Positions 27,101 through 39,877 of a stretch of DNA of 64,000 nucleotides are shown piece by piece. The notes under the pieces were generated by a model that had not been told where the DNA came from, did no database searches, and worked only from the letters and a program-made list of their open reading frames with translations. The stretch is from Certhia americana (Eukaryota > Chordata > Aves > Passeriformes > Certhiidae). Position 1 is the stretch's first letter, and each line of letters starts with the position of its first letter. The position numbers and the translations under genes are program-made. The DNA lies in the NCBI GenBank assembly GCA_018697195.1, contig CM031870.1, forward strand, positions 7,079,382-7,143,381, given 5' to 3'.

Positions 27101-30100
27101 TGTCACAAAAATCTGAGCTCTAAAGTGTACCCAACACAATTGTCACTCACCATTTTTATGAATCCATTTATCAGAGCTGCTAACATTCTCTTCTCATCCT
27201 CAAGTGTTAGTGCACTAGAAAAAAAATTATTTAGTGCATTTTAGAACACTGTTTACCCTATTTATACATATAAGTTCAAATGATACATAATATTTTATAA
27301 TTTTTTCTGTATAAAATTAATTTTAATGTGAGTATCACCAAATCAGCCATGAACCAAATTAATTCCAAACATAAAAAAAAAGTAAAAATTGCTGAGTATC
27401 TTTAGATTCTCTAAAACTCTTGACTTTGGCATGAGAAGGAAGCTACACTAATGTTTTTTATTGTAGCAAACAAATGGCTTCATTCTTGTGTTGCAACATG
27501 AGAATTTGAGTAAGAACCAAACTCAAAAACCTAAAGAAATTAGCAAGTCTATTCTCAGAAAAAAGTTATCCTATGTAAGGAGTAAATTTTGAATATACCT
27601 TTCGAAATACCCTTTAAATATTATACACTGTATAACACTAGATTATTGTTTAGTTTGGGGTTAGTTTTGGTTAAGGTTTTTTGGTTTAACTAACCTTGCC
27701 TCAGAATTTAAAAAGTAATTAACTTCACCTTGCTACAGTGCTGTTTTTCTTTATGTTTTAGTAAGAACTGAACTAAACTGAAATGTGAAATGGAGTTTCT
27801 TTTCAAAACTATCACAAACACCTATTCTACACCAAAAGTCCAAAATCTGATTTGAAACACATTTACATCACATAAAAATCCAGTCAGTCAAACCTATTTC
27901 ACTGAAAATGGACAAACAAAAAAGTTAAACTCCAATTAACTAATACAATTTAGTCCCTTTACATTATATGCCTGGCTCCAGCTTTGACCTTTAGTATATC
28001 AGTTACCAGTCTGCAACTCAGACACCAGATGGGAAGAGAACAATAGTTTTACTATACAAATTCAGTAAGGGAGGAAAGAAAACCTCAGCATGATTAGCTC
28101 ATTAGTGCATTGCCAATCAAGAGTCAACTGCTGGGCTCTGAAAGGCTCAGAAGGCTTGTAATGAGATCTCCAGGTCAGTAATAAGTTTCTAGTTCAATTG
28201 TAAATCAGACCCCTACCAATCTAAAGGCTGTTATCCTTCAACAGCTGTTACAGGGGTCAGCAAGCTCCACACAATGGGCTGGGAGTTTCCTGAACCAGGA
28301 TGCAAAAACAGATGCAGGAATTACTTAAAAATAACTGGAATTTAGGATGATTTACCAAGAGATGTACAACCATCTTAGCTCAAGAAACTGCTGGTTTAAG
28401 GGATTTTAAAGGTCCCAAAAAACTATCAAATTGCTTTGGCAAAACATTGGAGGAAGCCCCAAATGTGGATTGCTATAAATTGCTTTATTTTTTTTAATAA
28501 GCTGGTTTAGGTAAAATATATTTTTCTATTTAAAGGCTGAAGTGGCTTTTAGTGCAACATACAGCTAAAAAAGGTACTCTAACCCAAAATAAAGCACTCT
28601 AATTGGTATAAATTGGAATTATATGCTAAATTTGACCTCTTTATTGACAATAAATCTTGCACTCATGGCCTATCAAGGATAAGAAAGTTTTATGTTCCTT
28701 TGCAGCATCTGCCATACTAAGAGGCTCTGGGCTCGGAGTGGCAAAAGAGACTGACTGTTCCCTTACAATTCAACCCAAACCAGAAAGAAAAAAGGATTCT
28801 TGAGAGCTAAAATTTGCAGCATTGTGATCCTGGCTCTTGTTTTCAATCAGACACAGATTTTTGGTGTGATTTTTGGTTACGTACAAACCACAATGCTTTC
28901 TGCACTGCACAACTGCTACTGAAACAGTGAGGAGGCAACAGGGCACGGGATCCCAACCAACCTCAGCTCTCAAATTCAAGGGCAAAATAGAAGAGGAGGA
29001 ATTAGGGGAAATATATAGATGGTTCAACAGCTTCTCTGTTCTAGCTCCCCCTATTGAAGTTCCTAGAGATCTTCCAGGTATCCTTTTAAAGATTTCACAC
29101 CCCCTTGTAACGGCTGAAAACAGTGACCCACAAAAAGGTATGATTGAGTATGGCAATCTGTGCTTTACTAGCTATACATTCACTTGAATCTCAGAAATAC
29201 CTTATTATTCACAATAACTCAAAGATTACATTGTTTTCACTCTCAAAGTGTTTTGAAGATTGGATTGTAAGGTGTCTCTGCTTCACTGAAAAACGACAAA
29301 ACCGTTGCTACTTCCCTTTTAAAATTCAGCTTCAGTATTCAAAATACAGCAGTAATTAAAGAGCAAATGGTACGTGCTGTCACTTCACTGCACAGCTCTT
29401 CCCTCAGCACTAATTGGATTCGTGTCTTAATCCACCTTGAAACAAACAGCCTCAGAAACATGAAGCCACATCAGGCAGCCCAACTTTGCATAAATGAGTG
29501 TTCTTAGTAGAAGTTCATCTTACTTCACAGAATCATGCATCGTCTTACAGATATGCAGGAGAGCATTGAGTATAACGGGATCCTTTGTCGACTCCTGCTG
29601 ATGCCTAGAAAGTGTTTTAGAAAAAGTGATGAAAAATGCTGCTCTGTCAAAATGCAAAACAATGACTAGAGTAACACCCATTCAATGCATAATTTCAATT
29701 ACCAGCTCCATATGACACTGCATAAGTTTTAAGTTCATTTGTGAACCAACAAACACCAATGATCACATGGTTAATATGTGTACAATTTCAATAAAAGCCA
29801 GCCAAGAAATATTATCTTAATATACACAGCTGCACTGCCAAGCCACAGACTGACTCCTTAAGGGACACAGTAAAGTGGACATGTGATACATTGAGACAAT
29901 CTAAGAACACTAAAACAAAATAATCCTGGATTTACCAAGATATAATACAATTTCTCAGCTACTCAGGGAGAGACAGAAAGGAACAGTGTCAAGTTTAGGT
30001 ATAGAGGCACATGTGCAGTGCAGCTCCTCTAAGATGATTAAGGGGCCACAGCATCTCTCATATGAGCAAAGCCAAGAGAGCTGGCCACAGGTGCCCTAGG

Positions 30101-33100
30101 GGAGAGAAGACCTGGGGGGCTCAGCAGTGAATATAGCGAAGGTGAAAATAAGAAAAATGTTTCAAGAAACCTGTTAATTATTTGAAAAGAAAAGAACTGC
30201 TGGACTTTCAGAACAGTTGAATATATTTTTGTTTTCTGAGTTCATTTTCAGCTGTAGCAATAATCTATTCTGTCCTGTCACAGCAACTGGAACATGAAAT
30301 AAATTTCATAAACCAACAAAGGCAACACAAAAAAAAAAAAAAAAAAAAAAAAAGCCTGGAGAACAACTATTCTATTAACCCACAGCAAGTTAGCATCAAT
30401 ATAATTAATTTAGCATAAACATAATTACTTCAACTCAGCATTCTTTGTGAACAGTCAAACAGTCTGTTAATAGATTAACAAAACTGACACATTTTCTTTT
30501 TTTCTTTCCCATATCCTGGAACACCTTCCCAAACTAAATAGCTGATATACTGACTCCTCTTCCCTAGCCATCTTTCAGCAAGTTTCTCAGAGCCTCCAGA
30601 GTGCATTTCACTTCAACAGTCTCCACTTACTTAATAAAAGATTTCATAATGCACTTGCAAACCTCCACTCTCACACTTTCCTTCTGGAACATATCCAGAA
30701 ATGGCAAGAATTTCTCCTGAAAGTACAAATATATAAACAAGTAAAATTAGGTATGTTACAAACAACATGCTAAAACAATAAATATTTTGATACGTTTTAA
30801 AAGCACAGATATTTAAGTAAAACTATTTTCTTCTTTTTTGAAAATAGCAATTCATCTCAAAGGATGAAGAAGTAGAACTGATGGAAAAGGACTGATGGCT
30901 GAAAGATGTATCAATTTATTGATCCCAGACATCCAGAAGGGAACACAAAATACAGAACTGTTTGAATCAAATGTTACACTTTATTTTTAAAAGCAATCAT
31001 ATGCTTCAAACAGTTTAAGATCATGACAAATTCAGACATCTATGGGAAAAAAAAGCTAAGATATTATAAACAATTAAAATAGTCTACACATCATCAACAA
31101 TTTCACATCCATCCAGAGCAAGTTAAGAAGGTCTAAGACATTCAAATTTCCTTCAAAAAACAAGGCTCTAGGTTGTTTAACATACTAAAATACTTAGTTT
31201 CTTATCATCTCAAGAATATAGTGATGGTAAGTTTTTCAGACTTATCCAAGTAATTTGCGAACAGGACTTGACCCCAAATCCAGAGCATCAATCCTGAGTT
31301 TCATGCTTCAAGTGGTCTCTGCACTGTCTGCTGTCTTTGTTTCTATTTTTCTACCTCATATACAGTCTCTGACCTTTCCAAGTTCCACTTTGTTTCAAAG
31401 CCAAGGGTAAGTGCTGAGAGGGTATGTTAAATATGTATCATAACATAGAATCAGCTACCAGCAATTACATTAACATACACACACAAATAAATGGTATTTC
31501 ATCTTCCATTGATTGTCACTTATGCCACAGTAACAAACAAACTTAGAGAATTTAATAGTCTCATGAAAAAAGTATAGAAAACTGGAATTGGAATAATAAA
31601 TACTTAAGTAGTAAGCAGCAGAAAACTCACAAAATATTTCTGCACCTAGCTACTTCACAAAAAGTCCTTGCATTCTGTGAACTTGTAAATAATAGAAATA
31701 TCCCAGTCTAGGTAAATTCGTTTGCAGAAAAACTGCCAAACAGAATATCACTTACCACTGAAAAAAGCAGAGCAAAGTCATAGATATAGGTAATAACTTT
31801 CTGAATAATTGACTGCAGCTAAAGGAGAGAAAAAGAAGTTAAAAAAAAAGGGGAAAATTTTTGCAATATGAGTATGCAAATGAGATAAGACTATCCACAT
31901 CAGAGATTATTCTTTAGTTATTCATAGAAAACTCTTTTGAAAGATACTTCAAGCATTCATCAAAATAATTTCTCTCCCCAAAGCAGGGCAAACTATAGCT
32001 ATTCTGTTCCTACACATTTTCCTGCATACCCTTCAGAACCCATATTGAACAGAGCAGCCTGCCCACGCTTTATTTTCTCTTCACTTCCATAGCTAGGCAC
32101 ATTTTATCAATTTAAAGTCTCTATGTCCTCCAGCTCTCTGCACTAAAAAACTCAGCCAAATCAACAAAGAAAAAAAACCCAAACCAGTTTTTTAAATCTT
32201 CTTTTGTAGGCATTTCTTCTACCCTCCAAGTAATCATGAAAACCTTCTCAACTAATCCGTATCTCATTTGGCATTCAGTCTCAAGAACTGGACACAATAA
32301 TTCACTGAAGCCTTAACAATGCTAAGTAGAGATAGACTATTTTATGGTTTACTTCTGTTTAAGCAGCCTACCATGATTGCTAATTTTCTTCAGCAAACAC
32401 CACTGTGGATATAGGAGTTAATTATTGCTACTTCTAAATACATAAATCATTCAAGTTTAGCATTTCTCAGAATTAAAAAACTGATGTGCATGGAACAAAA
32501 GGAGGAATAAATCACAGCATTACAGTGCTCTAAGAGGCTTCCCAAGTTATAGCTGGCATTTAAAAATAATTATTTTGTTATAAGAGTTATCAGTAATGTT
32601 TAAGAATTAATTCAATTTAAGAAAAAGCACATCAGATTTTTACAGACTTGGCAAAATAAACTCTACCTGTGGGTAAGCATCTTCAAATGCTCGATCAGGA
32701 GTCATGTGTTTGATAACATCAGCCAGAACTGTATTGACCTCTCGTTTCTGTGTAGCAAAAAACAAGGTTACAAAACGAAATTGGCACATAAATCAAGTTA
32801 CTAAAAACCAGTTGAGTAGGATAATTTATTTCTATTTGCCAAAGCATCAGCTTTTTACAGAGCTCTAATTAAGCAAGGAACTTTAACCATAGCTCCAGTA
32901 AATCCATACTTAAACTGATCCATCTGCCATCAAAACAAAAGGACAAGAAACATTCAGTGTTGTGGGGTAGTAAAGCTTCAAAGCTTCAAATCTTTTGTCT
33001 CCTTTCATCTTTCATGAAAGTAAACAAATTTTTTCATACCTATACATTTATACTGAATAGTCACAGACTTTCAGTCTTTAATACCAGACTGCTAACACAG

Positions 33101-36100
33101 CCACTTAATCTGTATCAGAAAAATTCAAAGGACACAATTTTCACCTACCGTAAAATGTCTGCACGTATACTCCACCCACACTTCAGCACAGTTGATATAA
33201 TCCTAGAAATACATGTGTCTTATGATTACCAACATTTGCAGGAGACTGTGAGAAATACACTTACAAAAATTACTTAAAATAATTAACTCCTGAGGTATGA
33301 TTCATGCAGACCTAGAAATCCAGAACTCAAAACTTGCATTTGTGTAATAATGTTACGTAAAATTAAGTTATGCTTCAGCAGAGCTAAGGAAAGTAGGAAT
33401 GATCCAAAGATATTACAGCCATCACATTTTTTTTGCAGCTGTGTGTATTTAGGAAAGGTAAACAATGTCATGCTAAGCACATGCTTACTGAACAACTGGC
33501 TACAACTTTGCTCTAAACAGAGAATCAGTAGTGAAACAGAATGGACAGCAACTCACCTGTGGGTTCTTCACCTTTGTTATAACCTTCCAGGCTTCATTTA
33601 ATATTTGAAGGCGATCATTTTCAGGAGGATCAGCCAATGCCAAGTTTAATCCCAGAGAGCGAAAGAGGAGATGCTGAAAGTTAATGAGAAAGTTTTAATT
33701 AAAAGCAGACAATGCATGTCCATCCGAGACTGGTCTGGCAGGCGCAGTGTGCAGAAAGATTTTCAGATCAAACCAATTAAATAATTTTATTCAAGTGACA
33801 TACAAGTTACGTAGACAACTAAGAGCATAAACACCTCTGTCAAAGAAAAGGAACTGTTAGAAATTAGATACAAAATGTTACCTTTGGGAATCCAGACTCA
33901 TCACACTCTTTAATCATGACAATGAAGTCCATCGATCTTGCAGCAATAAACTCTGCTCTGAACGCTGACATTACTGAATTCAACAGCAAAGCACTGCAAT
34001 GAACACAACACAGACAGTACAGCTCAACAGCAACTCAAATTTAGTAGTCCCTGCATTTACACTACTCTGACTTCTTAGACAAACAACTGTCCAACAACTA
34101 TCATGAATTTTTTTTCAAAAGAAAGTGAATAATGAAAAAAGACCCTCAGACTAATTGAGCTTGCTTTGATGAGGATTAAAAATGCATAAGCAAAACAGAT
34201 AAGGAAAAGGTAGCCCAGCCTATAAAATACTTCTTCCACACAGGTGTTTTTGAAGTTGTCATTTTATCAGGAATTTATTAGAAATATTAAGCCTACCAGG
34301 AATAGCTGACATTTAGAAACTTACTCTCTGTTTAACTACAGTTCAGAAGAATACTTAGGGAGTATTCAGAGACAAATACCTCTTGAAAATTTTCTTAATT
34401 AATTGTGTTATATATGCATTATAAAAGCCACATTTCTAGCAGCAGCATCGTTAGGATTAAAATAAATCCAAAGTCATGGTCATATGATAACTGGCAATGA
34501 CATATTTAGACACTTCTGATTAACCATCCAGACAGGTATTTGTGTTACTATCAAACCAAAGCCACAATGGAAGAGTGAACTCACTGCATCACTGTAACAA
34601 CCAGTTTACTCAGCCATAAGTTAGCTCAAGAAGCTGCCTCATAAAACACTGTGCCCTTCACTAGTCTCAAACAGTTTGAATACTGGGGAGTTTACCTCAA
34701 GGGAAATTCTATGGAACGCTTAAAATAACCCAGCAGTTTCTGTGTTTCTGCCTGGGCCTTAGTGGTCCCATCACAAAACTGGAATTTGCATTTTATCAGT
34801 AGAAAAGCACTTTCAGTTCACTAGGTCTGTGCTTTGCAATACAGAGAGTAGGCTGTCACTTTTCACTTAGATGGCTGCAAAGTAGCTCATGGAACATATT
34901 GAGATATTTAAAGATTTATATACTGATGCCTCTTGCTTTGTAGTATCTTGACAGTCACAAGAAGACCAAAGACACAGGACTCCACTTTGAAAGAAGACTA
35001 CTGTTTTAAACTGGATTACTCAACTTCCCAATAAAAAAGACATGTCCCAAAAACATTTCTTTCAAAAAAACCCTCATTATATTCAACATTTTATCCTTCC
35101 TTCAAAGAGCAAACAGGAACAAAGAGGAGGAACCTAGCTCATCTTTACAGTGAAAAATGCTGCAAGTTGATTTGAAAGTAAGTCCCACAAAACAAATCAA
35201 CACCTATACAAAACAATTTGTACACCAGAGGATCTGAATTATTTTTATCTGTTCTATATGCTCTGATACAATACCATTTTCACAGTACATTTTTTAAATC
35301 ATGCTTTCCCCACACACCTTAGCTCAGCCACAGAATGCTGGCATTCCTCAGCTAAGTGATTAACATATTTTAGTTCCTCACCTGCTGCAGAATAGGACTG
35401 CATAAAGCACATTAGAAAAAAAATAGCTGAAAACTTTCACATACCTCAGCCAAGTTATTCAATAAAATGAACAGAGAGGAGCCCCTCAACAGATTGCATT
35501 CACAAAACCCAGTAAGTACATCCAACTTTCAGACCAGACCATCTTCCTGAACTTGACTGCCCTGGACATAGACTTCTAGGAGACATTTGAGATACTAATT
35601 TTAATGTGGAAAAAAGCAAATCCCTAAGTATTACCACCTTCCAAAGGTTCCAAGCAGCTTTACAACTTCCCTTGCTGAATATATATGGCCTGACAGTAGC
35701 CTGTGGAGGACTAGGGTAAGGAAGGAAAGGAAAACCCAGAAAAAAGAAGCAAAACCAGGAATCTGAGACATAGCCGATGGTGAATACATTACATGTCCTA
35801 AACTTTGGCTTAGGAGTCAGAATGTAGCAACCAAGTTAAACTACCTAACTTTGGCTTGACAAGTAATCTACCATACTTTAGAATTCATCTCTGGAAAACA
35901 GATGTTCACAATCATGATTTAGTAAGCTACTGGGGATATGAAAGCTGCACTATGCATCCAAACTGTTTCCAGAAGAGAGAGAGACAACATTATTCCATGG
36001 ACTCAGGGGTACTCATTACAGAATCCTGTCTTGTACACTCTGCAACACTTACTTGTTCCCCAACTTTTTGCATCTCTCCATCATCTCAGTAAGCAAAACC

Positions 36101-39100
36101 TGGAAAGATTATTTATTAAAATTAGTGAATAGAGACTTTGCAAATATATTCAGCTTTAATTACCGTACTGAAATCTACTAGAAGTTATTTTAATTACCTC
36201 TCCAATACATTCCAATAGTCCTGTTTTACCCTATATTTACAACACAAAAAAACAGTGGTGTAGCTAAATATAAAACACATCTTCTGGAATAGGTACAGTG
36301 GCATTTCAATCAAAACCATAATTTTATGGGAGTCAAATCTGCAATCCTTCATCCATGCCATTAGTCCAGGTAATCACTATTTGCCAGCCAGGTCAGTTAT
36401 CTCTGGCAGAAGAGGTGAAAACTCGGCCAGACTGACAGAGATCAAAACAGCCTCTTCACTACGTTAAGCTACAGTTTAGTCAAATCATTTATATATCTGT
36501 ATGACAGAAGAAACTGATGAATTCAGGAAATAAAGATTAAACTAGCTAAAGGACAGCAAGAAATGAACAGGAATACTGCCTATGAACTTGAAGTGGTGAC
36601 ACTTGAGCTTCGTGGAAGCAAACATTCTTCCTGTGCAGAAGAGAGCATCAGACAATCCTATGTAGGCTCTTCTTACTTGTCTTCACATTCATGTAAGAAC
36701 TGACTGAGGGGTGGTCTTTATAGGAGGCAAAATTAATTCTTCACCACAACACTTCCTTTACTATCAAGCATTACCACTTACATCTGGAGCATGGTATGCA
36801 ATACACTGTAAAATCCAGTCTATAGCAGGAGAATATAGGGTCAAATACAAAGGGATCTCCACACACTGCACCACCAGCTGGTTCTGAACTGTATCCCCGT
36901 GTATCTGTTGAAATAAGACACAAAAATATGTTGCTATGGAAAGGTATTTAAAGGAAGATATGATAAACTGGTCAAAGTTTGCATATGAATGGAAATGACA
37001 ACAGACAATAGCACACAGGTACAGATATTCTGAAGCATTCCTTGCAAGCTGGGGGAAAAAAGATCAAGCTCCTAACATACATTATTCAAGTCTGGAAACG
37101 TACTGAATAGAGCAGTTTCAACTTATCAGAATGTATGCACAATTTCCCATGCAATATCTGGATACAGGAAGACCACTAATTCTAGATTTGAGAACTTCTT
37201 GGATTTTTTTTAAGTATGTGGTATTTTGATCAAGGAGTGTATTTATCTGATCTTGCAAATAAAACACTTATTTTCTTACTTGTTTAAATGTTAGGAGAAA
37301 GTCAAAAAAATTTTTGTTCAGGCTTTCTTTGAGTTGTGGTGCCACTTCCATCCCAACCTGTATTAAAGGAAAAAGATTTTATCAATTCTCCTTCAGAGTG
37401 AGATAAAAATGCATTTGCTGAAGGAATCACCCAAGTCACACACATCAAATCAACAAACAGCATTGAATCACATGCTTTTGACTGATTATTCCCTTGCTTA
37501 GTATTACAGTCATGTCCACTAACAACTACCCTGAGGCAGTTACAGCTGTCTCTTAACATGATCCTAACATCAGTTCCAAGTATCTGTAAGCACTGAGGAA
37601 ATCAGCATTTACTCCAGTGCACTGCAACAACATACAGCAGCACATAAAATTATTCTTACTTATTAGAAACACTTAAAGAGAGATTCCTCATTTGTAAAAC
37701 AGAAGAGAAATCAGTTTTTGTTTGTTTGTTGAAAGGAAGAGACAAGCTGCCGACTACTTGAGATAAAAGCAGTAGTTCCTTGAAGCACTGACGGCAGTAA
37801 ATCTTTGATAGAGATCAGAGGTGGTAAATGACAGCCTACCCTGCAAAGGTATGCTCTGGCATAGACTGCAACCAGTGGATCTCCAATTCCTCTAATCATA
37901 GATGTTAACCGTGGGAGACATTCCGAAATGCCCCTGTTTTTATCAGAAATGAAAATGAGCTTCAACAGTCAATAACAGAATTATTATCACCTACAGATAA
38001 CTTCAGCAGCTGCCTTGTACACTAACAACTGAGCATAAGTTATAGAAATACCAAAGTTATAGAAATACCAAAGAAAAAGGATACTAGCACAAAAATTTAT
38101 TAAATAATTAAAATTTTCTGTGTACAATAATAAAAATATCCTATTTTCAAATTGCAGTATTTGCTATTCAGAGCAAGACAAACAAAACTAAAGAACTCCT
38201 CCTCTAGCTTGGAGACCAGCAGAGTTATAGAAAAGCTGTAACTCAATGTAAGGAAAGCAGATGCTTAAAGTGGAACAGGCAGAACACCTTCCATGGCTCA
38301 TTTTCCCACAGGTCCTTTTTGACAGAACTGTACTAGTGCCTGGATATGAGGCCCACTAATTCCAGTAAAAGAACCACTTTTTAGGGATAATATAGTTGTC
38401 AGTATAGCAGCAATTTGGTTTCCAACACTCATTTCAAAATATAACCGAAGAAGGACAATTACAAGAGAAGAAACGTTTTCAGCTCAGCAGCTGGCACTAT
38501 TTGGCAATACATTAAACTTATACCAAAGTTTTCAACAGATAGTGGCTCATTGCCCCTGAATTATTTCTCCTACTCTGTCTCTCACAGTATGACATCAGTA
38601 TTTTCCTTTCAGTTTTCTATCCCTTTTCCACACTCCTCCTGTCAACAATCTTCCTTCCCTTCCACCACCAGCAGCCACCAATTTTCAATTTGTATTGGGA
38701 TTTGTGACACCTGATATCATATTTGTATATACATTTGAAAACTGACAGCACTCTTGTATTTCAAAGTATATCACAGTTTACCTTTAATTTTTTCATGATA
38801 TTCTCATTAAAAATTCCAAAACCTCTCTGTACTGATTATTCTCAGTTCTATTAAGACCCTACCCACCATTAATCACAGACTTCTCATGCTTAATTCATTG
38901 AATTAGTTCCTAAGTCTGCCCATTCACTTTCTTCCCATACTTGACATTATTCTTACGTTTTGGATAGGAACTTATTGCACTTCAGTATTGCTGCTTCCAC
39001 ATAACTAAATTGAAACCAAGTTAAGGACAAAACTAAGATTCACACAATTGAAAAACCTGAAGCAAACGAACACCAAATGGATATTGACCAAACTATTTTA

Positions 39101-39825
39101 AGGCCTTCTGTAATTAATGTCACTGTGCTTTGCTGATTTTTATAATTTATCTACAAGATTTTGTGTCAAAATTTTTCATACATCATCTCTACTTTGTCAC
39201 TGCCAAACTGCTCAGAGACAATAATTAAGCACTGAGTTTACTATGAAACATGACTCAAAAGTATATTCAAAACATACAGCCTGAAACAAACAAAACAAAC
39301 TCAGTATAAACATCAGATCCTGTGGGTTTTATTGAAATAAGTATGTTCACTTTTGGAAAAGTCTACAAAACACACTCTGAGGGTCTCATTTGACAAGGAT
39401 ACAATCTGGGAATGAGTTCTCTGATTGAAGCAATCTTGAAAAACCAGTTCAAGCAAGTTTCTTTAGCAGTATCATTAACACTCTCTGGAGAAAAGTTATC
39501 TGGGAAAAAAAAATCAACCCAGAAATAGTTACATTCTTTCTGGAAACAAGTTGCTTTTCATGTTTAGTTTAAAACTGTTTTCTCTTAACATTCATCAAGA
39601 AATGAAGTGCCCAATAATAAACTAGGCAGTACATTTGCTTCTCAGCTCTCTTGAGCAGCAGTCAGAGCTGAGTACATAACAAGAAAAGGCAATAATTTTG
39701 TAGCAAATAAAATTTCTGAACCTGAGCACTTGGAGCTCATCTCAGAGCTGCTACTGAGAAATCCAACCTCTGCCTCTGCTCTTCCAAAATCAGAAATTGT
39801 AAAAAAGAGAATCTGTGATAAATAC

Positions 39826-39877
<52 letters not shown>

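Larger units (their letters stand above)
23043..29523 (-). other. VPS35L: VPS35L introns 25 to 22 (23043-24201, 24280-25073, 25173-27150, 27215-29523)
   Basis: AT-rich introns apart from a GC-richer patch at about 23390-23680 of unknown origin. Two overlapping opposite-strand open frames (28770-29156 and 28873-29187) resemble no protein I know and lack splice or family support. Confidence 0.55.
30717..39402 (-). other. VPS35L: VPS35L introns 20 to 10 among closely spaced exons
   Basis: Introns of about 200 bases to 2.1 kb between exons 21 and 10; the longest is 33994-36052. They hold a diverged CR1 fragment (listed) and an exact 17-bp tandem duplication at 38038-38071. Otherwise I see nothing. 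Confidence 0.55.

Noticed and set aside
28770..29187. Overlapping 128- and 104-codon frames on opposite strands
   Set aside because: No family resemblance; intronic; overlapping frames of this length occur by chance.
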